A stretch of 64,000 nucleotides of DNA from CAVPMW01 sp963706515. Lineage in GTDB: Bacteria > Chloroflexota > Anaerolineae > Anaerolineales > UBA4823. The notes beneath the pieces were generated by a model, which was given only the letters and a program-made list of their open reading frames with translations, was not told the origin of the DNA and ran no database searches. Positions 53,402 to 63,330 of the stretch are shown here, in pieces. The position numbers and the translations under genes are program-made. Every line of letters begins with the position of its first letter. Position 1 is the stretch's first letter. Where the stretch lies: the NCBI GenBank assembly GCA_963706515.1, contig CAVPMW010000018.1, positions 176,511 through 240,510 on the forward strand, given 5' to 3'.

Positions 53402-54067
53402 TTAGTCTGCATGCCGCAGGTCTGAAAACCCTCGAATTGTGGCGCCCATGAAGATGGTAAAAAACAGAATCGTCAGAAAGATTGCAAACAATTCGAAGAG
53501 GGTCAGTGGACCAAAAGGAGTTTGCACCGCTGGATTGCCGGCAAAGAAGATGAGTGTGTTGAACAGGATTACGATTGCGCACGCTTCCGTCGGGCCTAAC
53601 TTGCCGTAAGAGATTTGGAACACGCCTTCCGTGCAGGTGCGGATGTAGACCTGGACTGAAATCAGCAGGTACCCGATCAATGCCAGCAGGGCGATGCTCA
53701 TCTGAACATAAGGCGAAAGACCGATACCGATAAATATGATCGATTCGGTGATCGCATCGACCGTGTGATCCACATAAAAGCCGTACATTGGACGCTGTAT
53801 ATTCCGGTAGCGGGCAACGGTGCCATCCAAGCTGTCGCCGAACCAATTGACGATGAAACCCAAACTCGCCAGCCACAGGAAATACGGGCTGTAATTGGTC
53901 AGAGCGTAACTGCCGGCGATGATCAGCGCTCCAGCCACTCCAACCAGGGTAAGGATATCCGGTGTCACCCAGTCTGGCATGTGCGCTGCCAGCCAGTTTA
54001 ATGCCGGGCGCTCGAGAGGACCGAGCAAAATATCGTTTACCCGCTGGTGATTTTTGATCTCTTTCAT
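53402..54067 (-). CDS. CDP-alcohol phosphatidyltransferase family protein
   Basis: A 221-residue membrane enzyme that joins a phosphatidyl (or other CDP-linked) group to an alcohol. The signature D-x2-DG-x2-AR-x9-G-x3-D-x3-D is complete (DSLDGTVAR, then GFYVDHTVD, near 70-95). About six membrane segments. Product could be phosphatidylglycerol, -inositol phosphate or another head group. GAGGAG precedes the ATG at 54067. It lies 75 bases downstream of an acyltransferase gene, suggesting joint work in membrane lipid synthesis. Confidence 0.9.
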   Translation of the reverse strand: MKEIKNHQRVNDILLGPLERPALNWLAAHMPDWVTPDILTLVGVAGALIIAGSYALTNYSPYFLWLASLGFIVNWFGDSLDGTVARYRNIQRPMYGFYVDHTVDAITESIIFIGIGLSPYVQMSIALLALIGYLLISVQVYIRTCTEGVFQISYGKLGPTEACAIVILFNTLIFFAGNPAVQTPFGPLTLFELFAIFLTILFFTIFMGATIRGFSDLRHAD

Positions 54068-54142
54068 CCCCTGCTCCTCGGTGCAGTATTAAGCAAACCG
54101 CTGAGAATATTTTTTTTATTTCGCTGCGTGACGTCTCGCCTT

Positions 54143-55051
54143 CTAAGCTGGCATCTCTGCCAGTGCTTCGGGCCATACCGGGTAGAACATCGACCATTGC
54201 GCAGGCGCCCGCAGGATATATTCCTCTGCAACTTTAAGCAATCGCTCGTAATTTTGGGTTACCGCAGTATGGTGGTCTGCATGCTGTTCCATGTGGATCG
54301 GCTCGGAGACCTTGATGTGGTAGCGGTCGTCTTCTTCCAGCATGATCGCCCCAACACAAACGGGTACCTCCGCCTGCATGGCAAGCGTAACGGGTAAGAC
54401 GGGCAGCCGCGCCGGTCTGCCAAAAAAACATGGCTGATACTTCGATTCTGGGTACGGACGGTCGAGACCCGTGATTACAGTACCGCACTCCGTTAACAGG
54501 TGAATCGCTTCCCGGACACCGCTCAGAGATGCGGTCTTGATCCGCATGCCGGATTCGGTACGCAGGCGGTTCTGCAGGTTATAGCCGCCTCCACCCATAT
54601 CCTTGGTGACCAGCGCCAGGGTTGAAAGTCCGCTCATCGTGGCTGCCTCCCCCACGAAATCGAAATTACTCATATGGATTAATCCAATAACCAGGCCTTG
54701 TGTTGCCTGCTGGCGTTTTGCCAGGAACTCGAAATCGGCAGGTGTGGCGGCGATCATCTGGCGCAGTACAGGCAGGTCGTGAAGATTATGATAATAGTCG
54801 AAGATGCAGCGCCCGGTATGAGTGATGGCTTGCTCTACCCTAAGATCGAGCTCCGCTGCGGATAACGTATAACCGCTGGCGACCCATTGGTTTGCCCGTG
54901 CGGCACGCACCAGCCCCAGGCGCTTGCGTCTCGCCAGGTGTCGACCTGCCCACCGGGCTATTTGATAGCCTCGTTCGGTCGATATCCGCCGGCTGAGTCT
55001 GAGCGCAAGACCAACTCCATAGCGGCCGTTTATCCACTCCTGGACGCTCAT
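54143..55051 (-). CDS. Lysophospholipid/lipid A-type acyltransferase (LpxL/PatA-like)
   Basis: A 302-residue protein of the HtrB/LpxL/PatA acyltransferase family. The catalytic H-x4-D/E site is probably LIHMSNFDFVGEA (near 130), followed by VTKDMGGGGYNLQNRLR and the C-terminal APAQWSMFYPVWPE (W-x7-P-type ending). One N-terminal basic segment may bind the membrane. Family members acylate lipid A or phosphatidylinositol mannosides. Lipid A genes are not seen nearby, and next to a CDP-alcohol transferase a glycerophospholipid or glycolipid substrate fits better. Confidence 0.83.
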   Translation of the reverse strand: MSVQEWINGRYGVGLALRLSRRISTERGYQIARWAGRHLARRKRLGLVRAARANQWVASGYTLSAAELDLRVEQAITHTGRCIFDYYHNLHDLPVLRQMIAATPADFEFLAKRQQATQGLVIGLIHMSNFDFVGEAATMSGLSTLALVTKDMGGGGYNLQNRLRTESGMRIKTASLSGVREAIHLLTECGTVITGLDRPYPESKYQPCFFGRPARLPVLPVTLAMQAEVPVCVGAIMLEEDDRYHIKVSEPIHMEQHADHHTAVTQNYERLLKVAEEYILRAPAQWSMFYPVWPEALAEMPA

Positions 55052-55137
55052 TACAGATAACCGGACATTATTATTGGATGAAAATCAACCTTAGTCATGC
55101 TTGGCATTGCACTCTGAGCTTTTTATAAAAGATAAGG

Positions 55138-57936
55138 TTACAAATTCAGCCATTGGGCAGCAGCTTTCGGTAAATCCGCTTGCGGTCCTGTGCGAAAGGT
55201 GCAGGGCGGCAAAGAATCGATGAACAGGCGTCCATAACGCTTATTCAGGATGCGTGCATCCAAAACAGCAACGACTCCCCGGTCGAACTGGGTTCGGATC
55301 AGGCGTCCAAACCCCTGCCTGAAGCGAAGAATCGCTTCGGGTAGTGAATATTCCGAGAAAGGATCCTCAAAGGTCTCCGCCCGGGCGGCAATGATGGGAT
55401 CGGATGGCACGTCGAAGGGAAGCTTGACGATAACCAGCACAGAGAGAGCTTCTCCTGGGACGTCCACCCCTTCCCAGAAAGCGCGCGTACCCAACAGGAC
55501 AGCCCGCTCGGTTGAGCGAAAAGATTCGAGCAAGGCGTGCGGGGAAGCGCCTTCTCCCTGCTCGAAGACGATAATATCATCGCGCGCCAGCACCGGGCTG
55601 ATCGCCTGGGAGGTACGGCGCAGCTGATCGTACGAGGTAAATAACACCAGAGCCCGGCCTCCCGTTGCGCGACACAGGCGAATAATTCCGCTCTCGACAC
55701 CTTTTTGGTGCCCCTGCCTGTCATTTGGCTCGGGAATATCATTAACCAGGTACACCAGCGCAGCCGTCTCGTAATCAAACGGAGAGCCGAGCGCCAGCTC
55801 ATCGGCGTCGATCGCGGACAGCCGCCCGCGCAGATATTCGAATTCGCCCGCCGCGGTTAAGGTTGCGGAAGTAAGTACTACCGAAGCTTTCTCATGCCAC
55901 AGGTACTTTTCCATCAAAGAGCCAATGTGTAATGGGGCTACATTCAAGGATAAGCGGTTGCCATTCGGTAAGATTTCCGCCCAATAGATCTGGTCCGGGG
56001 CGGGGTTAAATACCAGGTTATCCACCTGGTCGTGCACCGTGCTCATCCTTCGATACAGGTTAACCAGGCTGCCGTAAAGCTCCTGGTTCTCATCCGCCAG
56101 GTCCTCGACCAGCTGCGCCAATCCTTGAGCCAGGAAAGCCAATCCTTCGAGCAGCGGCTTAAAAGCGTGTTCGGCTTCATCCCATGCCAGCTCGACCTCT
56201 TCCCAGCCCGGCTGGGTGCGAATGGCAGGGAGTATTCGTACTTGCTGCGAATATGAGCTGGCTTGATGCTCCCCACGCAGCTCTTCTAAAAAGCGGTTCA
56301 AGGTTATGAACAGCTCGCGGAGCAAGGCCTCCAGGCGGAATTCCTGGTCGGTTGCCTGCTGAACGAGCTGGTTCAGGGTGGCATACTCGGATGGAGGTAA
56401 TACCCCCTCCGTGGCGGTCAGCAGCCAACCCAGCAATCCATTCTTCGGACCGCCGAGCTCGCGCATCAACCGCTCGATATCTGCCTGGGTTACCCGGAAG
56501 CTGAGCGCGTTGGTGGTGGCATCCTCCAGATGGTGAGCTTCGTCCACAATCAGGTAATCGTATTCCGGCAAGACACGGTTCCCGGTGGCGACATCGGCTA
56601 AGAGCAAGGAGTGGTTCACGATCAATAGATGAGAGCTTTGAGCTGCCTGTCGCGCCCGGTAAAATGGACAAATACCCCCGGTTTTCTTCACACATGTTTC
56701 GGTCGTACAATTTTCATCTTCGGCGGATATGCGCTGCCAGATCTCCCGCTCGACGGGACCGTTGAGATTAAGCTCGCTGCGATCGCCGGTATAGGTCCCT
56801 TGCAGCCAGACTAAGACCTTTCCCAGTACGCGAACTTCGTCGTCTCTCTCTGGACCGTGCCGGCGCAGGTTCTCCAACCGGCGAGGGCACAGATAATTGC
56901 CCCTCCCTTTAACACCGTTGCCTGCAGATCGATCCCCAGCGCATTGCGCAGGTCCGGGATATCTTTGTTGATCAGCTGGTCTTGCAAATTGATCGTGTTG
57001 GTTGAAATGACCACCCGGCGCTGGTTGTGCAGCGCCCACAGGGCGGCGGGGACCAGGTACGCCATTGATTTGCCGGTGCCCGTCCCGGCTTCAACCATCA
57101 GGTGCCGCCCGTAAGAGAGCGCCTGGGTCACCGCCTCTAACATTGCCACCTGTTGGGGGCGGTACTCGAAATTGGGAAAATAGTGCGAAAATAAGCCGCC
57201 GGGAGCCAAAATCGCGCCGACCTCCTCCGGGTCCAGCGGGGAAGGCTCGCCTTGCGGCTGCAGCGGAGGCGGGAGATGGTCGCCTCGGGCGTCGAATATC
57301 GGTCCTTCATAGGCGTGGCGTACCGCATTGGATGAGACGATCTCCTGCGAGCGCAGGCGCAAAGCCAGCCTGAGGGGTAGATATCCCCCCCATTCAACCC
57401 CTTCACCCAGGCGAATGATCTCCGCCAGGAGCGGGAGCGGCAGCTCCAGCGCCTGCTCGAACAAGCGCTGGTAAACCATGCGGGTTATGCGCGGCATCCT
57501 GCAATCCCCGGTGTGCTCCAGGCGCTGGGATCCCCAAGCCTTGGGCAAGCGCACCCAAATTATAGCGGCTGGCAGTCGGCAGCAGGACCGCCGCCATCTC
57601 GTAAGTATCCACGAGATCATTGTGGCGTAATATGCCAAAACGGCGCAAGAATCCCAGGTCAAAGCCGACATTATGACCCAAAATAGGGTCATCTCCCACA
57701 AAGGCTTGCAGGTCGGGCAGCACTTCGTGTATGTTGGGCGATTGGAGCACCATCTGGTCGGTTATCCCGGTCAGCTGGGTAATGAATGGGGGAATGCGCC
57801 GCCCAGGGTTGATCAGCGTCGTCCATTCAGCTTCGACGCGGTGGTCATTAAAGCGCACAGCCCCGATCTCGAGGATTGCATCTTGATCGGGGTCCAGGCC
57901 GGTTGTCTCGATATCCAGGGCAACCAAAGAATTCAT
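55138..57936 (-). CDS. dinG: DinG-family helicase with N-terminal DnaQ-like exonuclease (two frameshifts)
   Basis: About 930 residues. 57936 to about 57490 encodes a DEDDh exonuclease: LVALDIETTGLDPDQD, HNVGFDLGFLRRFG and the final HRGLQDA. After a shift near 57490 comes the first helicase half, with Walker A VEAGTGTGKSMAYLVPA and STNTINLQDQLI. A second shift near 56890 leads to iron-sulfur-type cysteines (CTTETCVKKTGGICPF), the DEAH box VDEAHHLED and the C-terminal GTRAFWEGVDVPG and FGRLIRTQFDRG. The order matches the exonuclease-DinG of Firmicutes. Each shift is a single indel and no motif is missing. A leaderless-type promoter precedes it. It acts on DNA repair intermediates. Confidence 0.9.
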
Positions 57937-57943
57937 CGCAGGG

Positions 57944-57952
57944 ATTATACCA
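57944..57952 (-). promoter_or_regulatory. Extended -10 promoter of dinG, leaderless
   Basis: On the minus strand TGGTATAAT (57952-57944) ends 7 bases before the ATG at 57936, as in ftsH (same box) and the GNAT gene. Confidence 0.65.
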
Positions 57953-58056
57953 TCCTGCCTTGGTTTGCCCTGCTTGGGGGAAGGCAGCGCTGACCCAGCG
58001 GAACTGGCGTAGTTGAACCGGCTCTTTCAACTGTCAGTAAACATAATGGTAAACTA

Positions 58057-58074
58057 AGTATCTATCCGAAAATG
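58057..58074. repeat. Solo end of the MITE-like family
   Basis: AGTATCTATCCGAAAATG is the exact inverted copy of 42721-42738, the right end of the element there. No partner end or hairpin is seen nearby. It sits in the 204-base gap between dinG and the MoxR operon. Confidence 0.6.
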
Positions 58075-58140
58075 GAGTTGTAAAAATACTTTCGGCCAAT
58101 CACATATTCTCAACTAAACTGATACCAGGTGAAGGTGCTC

Positions 58141-59076
58141 ATGATCAAAGAAGCGGCTGACCGTTTGCGCGAAAACATCCAGAAAGTAATCGTCGGCAAA
58201 GATGAGGTCATCGACCTGGCGTTTGTCGCCGTCCTGTGTGAAGGGCACCTGTTGATCGAGGATGTCCCCGGCATCGGTAAAACCACCCTGGCGCGTGCCC
58301 TGGCAGCTTCATTGGGCTGTACTTTCCGCCGCATCCAGTTCACCCCTGACCTGCTGCCCTCCGATGTAACGGGCTTGAGCTGGTTCAACCAGAAAGAGCA
58401 GAGCTTCGAGTTCCGCCCCGGGCCGATCATGAGCCAGGTCGTGCTGGCTGACGAGATCAACCGCGCCACTCCGCGCACGCAATCTTCCCTGCTGGAGGCC
58501 ATGCAGGAGCGGCAGGTTACTGTAGATGGGGTTACCCGTCCGCTGCCGCGTCCTTTTCTCGTCCTTGCCACGCAGAACCCTGTCGAGCTGGAGGGTACCT
58601 TTCCGCTGCCCGAGGCACAGATCGATCGCTTCTTGCTGCGCATCAGCATCGGTTACCCAACAGGTGATGAGGAGAACGCGATTCTGGATCGTTTCCGCCT
58701 GTCTGACCCGCTACCGGAGTTGACCGCGGTCACCAGCCCGCAGCAGGTCATTGCGCTGCAAGCCGAACGACGCCAGGTGCGGGTGGAAAACACCCTGAGA
58801 GATTATATTACGCTGGTCGCTCGCGCCACTCGCCAGCATCCGGAGATCGACCTGGGCGCCAGCCCGCGCGCCACGCTCTCCCTTTATCAGGCAGCTCAAG
58901 CCTGGGCTGCCATCCGTGGGCGCGACTACGTCCTCCCGGATGACGTTGAAAAGCTCGCTCCGTTTGTGCTGACACATCGCCTGATTATCTCCCCGCAAGC
59001 TCAATTGCGCGGCCGCAAGGCGCAGGAAGTCGTTGCCGGCGTGGTAGAGACGGTCCCGGTGCCTGTGGAGAATTGA
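58141..59076 (+). CDS. MoxR family AAA+ ATPase
   Basis: A 311-residue chaperone-like ATPase. Walker A DVPGIGKTTLARAL (near 41-52), Walker B VVLADEINRATPRTQ (near 100), the LEAMQERQVTVDG insert and the sensor ATQNPVELEGTFPLPEAQ are intact. MoxR proteins with DUF58 partners are thought to activate or assemble exported or metal-binding proteins. The ATG at 58141 is used; a GTG at 58129 is also in frame. The DUF58 gene begins one base after the stop. Confidence 0.95.
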   Translation: MIKEAADRLRENIQKVIVGKDEVIDLAFVAVLCEGHLLIEDVPGIGKTTLARALAASLGCTFRRIQFTPDLLPSDVTGLSWFNQKEQSFEFRPGPIMSQVVLADEINRATPRTQSSLLEAMQERQVTVDGVTRPLPRPFLVLATQNPVELEGTFPLPEAQIDRFLLRISIGYPTGDEENAILDRFRLSDPLPELTAVTSPQQVIALQAERRQVRVENTLRDYITLVARATRQHPEIDLGASPRATLSLYQAAQAWAAIRGRDYVLPDDVEKLAPFVLTHRLIISPQAQLRGRKAQEVVAGVVETVPVPVEN

Positions 59077-59077
59077 C

Positions 59078-60268
59078 GTGGCCTCCTCGATCTGGTGGCC
59101 TCTGCTCATCGTCCTGTTCATCCTCGGGATTTTCTTTAATATTCATCTGCTCTCTGCCTTCGCCTTGATGCTGGCAGTGTTAAGCGCGCTGGCGCGCTTC
59201 TGGCAGCGCCGCTCCCTATTAGATGTAACTTACCGGCGCTCACCATACTATCGCCGCGGGTTTCCCGGCGAGACGGTACAAATCAAGCTTGAGGCAGAAA
59301 ACCGCAAGTTCTTACCCCTTTCCTGGCTGCTCATCCGCGACCCGTGGCCTCGCGCAATTGGACCCGAAGATGAAGGGATATTGCTTCCAACTCATATCCC
59401 GGATCAAGGGCTGCTGGTAAATATTTTCAGCCTGCGCTGGTTCGAACGCGCCAGGCGCATTTATTCGCTGCTGTTACGGAAGCGAGGCGTTTACGCCATC
59501 GGTCCAGCCGAGGTAGTGTCCGGTGATTTGTTCGGCATCTTCGAAAAAACCGAGGAACGGGGTCCAGTCGAGTATCTGACGGTTTTTCCGACTCCACTCG
59601 CAATGGAAAACCTGCCATTACCAGCCGAAGATCCTTTTGGTGAGAAACGCGCCCGGAGGCGCCTCTTCGAGGACCTCAATCTGCCGATGGGCGTGCGCGA
59701 TTATGAGCCCCATGACGAATTTCGCCGGGTCCACTGGCCTGCAACTGCCCATACCGGTGAGCTGCAGGTCAAAATATACCAGCCCACCTCGGCTCAAATG
59801 ATGATCATCTGCCTGAACGTCTCTACCTTCCAATTTTACTGGCAAGGTGTAGATCCGCCTCTCCTGGAGCACCTGGTCAGTGCTACCGCCAGCGTTGCCC
59901 AGCAAGCCCTCCAGGATGGTTACCGCGTGGGCTTACTTTCTAACGGCTGCCTGGCGCATTCAGACCAGCCCTTCCGGGTACCGCCGAACCGTTCACGCGA
60001 GCAGCTGGCTCACATCCTGGGAGTGCTGGCTGGAGTCACTCCGTTTGTTAGTGCGCCGTTCGAGCGGCTGCTCTTGCGCGATGTCCCGCAATTTTCGCTC
60101 GGTGCAATGCTGTTCGTGATTACCTGTGTGACGAACCCTGAGCTGAATGAAACCTTGCTGCGCCTGAAATCGCATGGGCGCAGGATCACCCTGCTCTCGT
60201 TTGCCCGCAATCCGCCCGATAAAATTCCGGGGATCAAGAGCTTCCATTCGCCATATCACGACCAATGA
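59078..60268 (+). CDS. DUF58 domain protein
   Basis: A 396-residue protein from the GTG at 59078. Two N-terminal membrane helices (about 5-45) are followed by a beta-rich region and the DUF58 core, MGVRDYEPHDEFRRVHWPATAHTGELQVK (near 205-235), then a vWA-like fold. It is the usual partner of MoxR ATPases. Its stop overlaps the next start by four bases (ATGA), so the three genes form one tightly coupled operon. Confidence 0.92.
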   Translation: MASSIWWPLLIVLFILGIFFNIHLLSAFALMLAVLSALARFWQRRSLLDVTYRRSPYYRRGFPGETVQIKLEAENRKFLPLSWLLIRDPWPRAIGPEDEGILLPTHIPDQGLLVNIFSLRWFERARRIYSLLLRKRGVYAIGPAEVVSGDLFGIFEKTEERGPVEYLTVFPTPLAMENLPLPAEDPFGEKRARRRLFEDLNLPMGVRDYEPHDEFRRVHWPATAHTGELQVKIYQPTSAQMMIICLNVSTFQFYWQGVDPPLLEHLVSATASVAQQALQDGYRVGLLSNGCLAHSDQPFRVPPNRSREQLAHILGVLAGVTPFVSAPFERLLLRDVPQFSLGAMLFVITCVTNPELNETLLRLKSHGRRITLLSFARNPPDKIPGIKSFHSPYHDQ

Positions 60269-61776
60269 TGGAAAACACCGGCGAAATGACCACGGTTAAG
60301 GAAGACAGCGATCGCAGCCAACGCATTTATTGGCCGGAGATTGCGGCTGCCTTCCTCATTATTATGGAAGTTAGCTGGATTACTCCCTGGTACCGCAGTG
60401 TGCTGGAGGTCAGCTTTGTAGCGCCTCCCCAGAAAGCGTTTATTGTTTTGGGTCTGATCATGGCCAGCGCCTATCTCCTCACCCGGACGATGGACGCTCT
60501 GCGCGTGCGCAGCACAATCCGCCAGGTCCTTCTGGCGTTGCTCTTCATTTTGAGCGTGGTTGGGGCTACTTCACTGCTTTTGGATCTCCAACGATCGTCT
60601 CTGCTCACCGGCTTGATCGCCCTCGATCCGGGTACCGTGCTCGTCACCCTGGCTGCTATGTGGTTATGGTGGCGAGGGATCAGCCTGGCACGCAGCTTGA
60701 TCAGTCCTTCAACCGCCTGGGGACGCTTCTCTTTTGGCACCTTAATGCTGGCGATCTATCTGTTGTTAATCCTGCGGGTGACGGGTGTCCCGATCAGCTT
60801 AGCTTATTTCTTGCTTTTCCTCACCTCCGGCATGTTAGCCCTGGTGACCAGTCGCATTGCTTTTATAAATCTCTACCATGGCAATGTTAAAACGCCGTTT
60901 ACCCGGGCCTGGCTGGCGACAATCAGCGTGACGGTAGCAGGCATCGTTATGATTTCCGGCCTGATCGCCAGTCTGCTCACGGGTCAATATTCGTATGTCA
61001 TGGAGGAAATGACTATCTTGCTGCGCTGGGTTGTGGTGGTGGTGCTGTTTATCTTCTCCCTGCCCTGGCTGCTGCTCACCTACCTGCTTTTGCCGCTAAT
61101 TGACATGCTCCGCCAGGCTTTACCCCCTCCCGCGCCGACTCCCACTCCGACCGCCATCGCTGAGCTGATCGTAACGCCCCAGGCACAAGCCCTTGCCAGC
61201 CGTCCTGCTGAAACATTCACCATCCCGCCGCAGGTCATCACGCTGATTTTTTGGGGGCTGGTACTTACGCTGGTGATCGCATTTTTCGTGCACGCCAGAA
61301 AACTCTCCCTGCGGACCAGACGCCCTGCGCTGGAGCAGCCTGAATCGCTGCTGGACCGTGAAGAGCTGCTGGATGAGCTGGGAAAGAACGCTCGCAAGCA
61401 GCTCGACCAGCTCGCCGGTTTTACCCGCCGCTTGCGACCCAAAGCCCGGCTGCGCGCAGCAGCCTTTGTCCGCCAGGTCTATGCGGAGCTGATGGAGCTG
61501 GTCGCAGAGCTGCAAAATCCACGCCCGGAGGGAATGACTCCCCTCGAATTCCTTCCGGCACTCAATGAAATCTTCACGGCTCGCAGTGATGACCTCGAGC
61601 TCATCACCCAGGCGTATATCAGAGTGCGCTATGGGGAGCTGCCCGAAACGCAAGGTGAAGTGGATGCCATCCAGGCTGCCTGGCAGCGCATTTCATCTGA
61701 AGGGGAAGTGAAGAAAAAAGAATTACGCCGTATGCCCGTACTGGAGATCGACGAGCGGGAAAAATTGACCCAATAA
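60265..61776 (+). CDS. Membrane protein with DUF4129 domain
   Basis: A 503-residue protein. About seven membrane segments fill residues 20-270 (ITPWYRSVLEVSFVAPPQK is the first loop), followed by a Pro/Thr-rich linker (PPPAPTPTPTAI), another helix (about 320-345) and a C-terminal DUF4129 region (YAELMELVAEL, GMTPLEFLPAL, ITQAYIRVRYGELPE). This is the layout of MoxR-DUF58-transglutaminase operons, but the transglutaminase core with its Cys-His-Asp triad is not present. The start is the first of two adjacent ATGs. Confidence 0.85.
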   Translation: MMENTGEMTTVKEDSDRSQRIYWPEIAAAFLIIMEVSWITPWYRSVLEVSFVAPPQKAFIVLGLIMASAYLLTRTMDALRVRSTIRQVLLALLFILSVVGATSLLLDLQRSSLLTGLIALDPGTVLVTLAAMWLWWRGISLARSLISPSTAWGRFSFGTLMLAIYLLLILRVTGVPISLAYFLLFLTSGMLALVTSRIAFINLYHGNVKTPFTRAWLATISVTVAGIVMISGLIASLLTGQYSYVMEEMTILLRWVVVVVLFIFSLPWLLLTYLLLPLIDMLRQALPPPAPTPTPTAIAELIVTPQAQALASRPAETFTIPPQVITLIFWGLVLTLVIAFFVHARKLSLRTRRPALEQPESLLDREELLDELGKNARKQLDQLAGFTRRLRPKARLRAAAFVRQVYAELMELVAELQNPRPEGMTPLEFLPALNEIFTARSDDLELITQAYIRVRYGELPETQGEVDAIQAAWQRISSEGEVKKKELRRMPVLEIDEREKLTQ

Positions 61777-61791
61777 AAACCCTCAAGCGTC

Positions 61792-62295
61792 CTACCCGCC
61801 ATAGAAGATCTTTTCTCCCAGCTCCTTCAACCACAGTGTGGATTCCTCCGGACGACCTTCGAGCTTGATCTTCAATCCGGCCTCGATCACCTCGCCCACG
61901 AAAATTGAATGGTCGCCCAGTGGAATGATTTTGAACAATTTACATTCCAAAAATGCCGGCGGATTTTGCAGGACCGGCGCACCAGTTATCCCAGCATAAT
62001 AAGGCTCACCATTGATCGTCTGTCCTTTATGCTCGGCTGGCTTAAAAAGGTGAATGCCAGTGCCCTGCTGCCCCTTGCCCAAGATATTCAAAGCAAAATG
62101 ATCTGCGTCCTGCAGCACCTGGTGGATAAACGAGTCGACTCTTACCCCCACAGCAACCAGGGGAGGCTCGAATGAGACTTGCGATACCCAGTTGACCGTT
62201 GCCGCGGCCAGCCGGCCATCGCCAGCGTTAGCGGTCAAAACGTACAGGCCATAGGGGATCATCCGCATTACTGATTTCTTGGTGATCGTATCCAC
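61792..62295 (-). CDS. Flavin reductase-like, FMN-binding split-barrel protein
   Basis: A 167-residue protein with the flavin-reductase-like fold: MIPYGLYVLTANAGDG, ATVNWVSQVSFEPPLVAVGV, FALNILGKGQQ and GDHSIFVGEVIEAG. It likely binds FMN and reduces it with NAD(P)H or serves as a high-molecular-weight rubredoxin or diflavin-like partner. The start is GTG at 62295, with GGGAGGAG upstream. It converges with the MoxR operon. Confidence 0.9.
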   Translation of the reverse strand: MDTITKKSVMRMIPYGLYVLTANAGDGRLAAATVNWVSQVSFEPPLVAVGVRVDSFIHQVLQDADHFALNILGKGQQGTGIHLFKPAEHKGQTINGEPYYAGITGAPVLQNPPAFLECKLFKIIPLGDHSIFVGEVIEAGLKIKLEGRPEESTLWLKELGEKIFYGG

Positions 62296-62374
62296 TGTTA
62301 ATTCTCCTCCCGAGGGTAAAAATCCTGCGGTAAATGCGAGGTCGGATCTACTGAAAATAATTATAGCTAAATCG

Positions 62375-62405
62375 AAAAGCCGGCTGAACCGAGGCCGGCT
62401 TTTTT
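62375..62405 (-). terminator. Rho-independent terminator downstream of the DUF4013 gene
   Basis: AAGCCGGC (62377-62384) pairs with GCCGGCTT (62394-62401) around TGAACCGAG. T-tracts lie on both sides: TTTTTT on the plus strand and TTTT on the minus strand. Only the minus-strand DUF4013 gene ends here. Confidence 0.8.
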
Positions 62406-62448
62406 CACCTTACCATCGAAAATGTCTTCTCCAGGCGATAACGCCGGA

Positions 62449-63162
62449 TTACGGAGTGACCACCATTGCTTCCGGAGCAGACTTTCCGACTGCGCCGAAT
62501 AGATACGCTACCACGATCGAAATCCACACCGTGGCGAACCCGCCGATCAACCAGGCAATGATCCAGCCGATGCACGGGATCCAACCGACCAACCCGCTGA
62601 TGAACCCGAATACCAGTCCGACGACAAAACCGAACACCACTGCCACCAGCCAGGCGAGAAAATAATTGCCTAAGTTATGCGTGATCAGCTGGAAGATTTC
62701 CCGGATCTGGAAGCAAGCGCCAAATCTTTCCAAACGGGAATAATGGGCGTACATTGCCGGCAAGAAAAAGGTCAGCAGGAGCACGTAGAAGGTCACACAG
62801 CAGCCGCCTGCCAGGGTTGCGGCGGTTACCAGCCCTGCCATGGTTTGGGCTGTGCTCTGGTCTTGCGAGAGGGCAGGGATGATCCATAAAAGGCCCGCAG
62901 GGATCAGGACGATCCAGGCGGGTAAAGAGTAGATGAAACTGGCGATTGATGCCAATAAACCTTTTACGAACTTATCGCCAAAATCGCCCCAGTCTGGCAG
63001 CAACGTTTCGGCGCCGTCATAGACATTGCGCATGATGCGCAGCATATAGCCGATCCAGGCGAAATTAAGGATTGGTACGATTGAGATGATGACCCCCAGC
63101 AGTAGCTTCTTTGCCCATTCCTTATCCTCGAAAGGATAGGTAATCGATTTACCAATGTCCAT
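62449..63162 (-). CDS. DUF4013 membrane protein
   Basis: A 237-residue protein with about six membrane segments. The start MDIGKSITYPFEDKEWAKKLLLG and IMRNVYDGAETLLPDWGDFGDKFVKGL are hallmarks of DUF4013. A Gly-rich helix pair (FGFVVGLVFGFISGLVGW) ends the protein. Function unknown. GGGAGGCACTAA precedes the ATG at 63162. Confidence 0.9.
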   Translation of the reverse strand: MDIGKSITYPFEDKEWAKKLLLGVIISIVPILNFAWIGYMLRIMRNVYDGAETLLPDWGDFGDKFVKGLLASIASFIYSLPAWIVLIPAGLLWIIPALSQDQSTAQTMAGLVTAATLAGGCCVTFYVLLLTFFLPAMYAHYSRLERFGACFQIREIFQLITHNLGNYFLAWLVAVVFGFVVGLVFGFISGLVGWIPCIGWIIAWLIGGFATVWISIVVAYLFGAVGKSAPEAMVVTP

Positions 63163-63330
63163 TTAGTGCCTCCCTCGTTGTTTTATTTTGATTAAATATT
63201 ATTCCCACACTATCCCTGCTGTGCAAGGTGCTGGGCTGGATTCAGGCAGCGGATATTTGCTGTCTACCGGTCGTCAGGATTAATATTGCATTAATTGTAC
63301 CAGAAACGATGGATAAGGAAATGGATTAAT

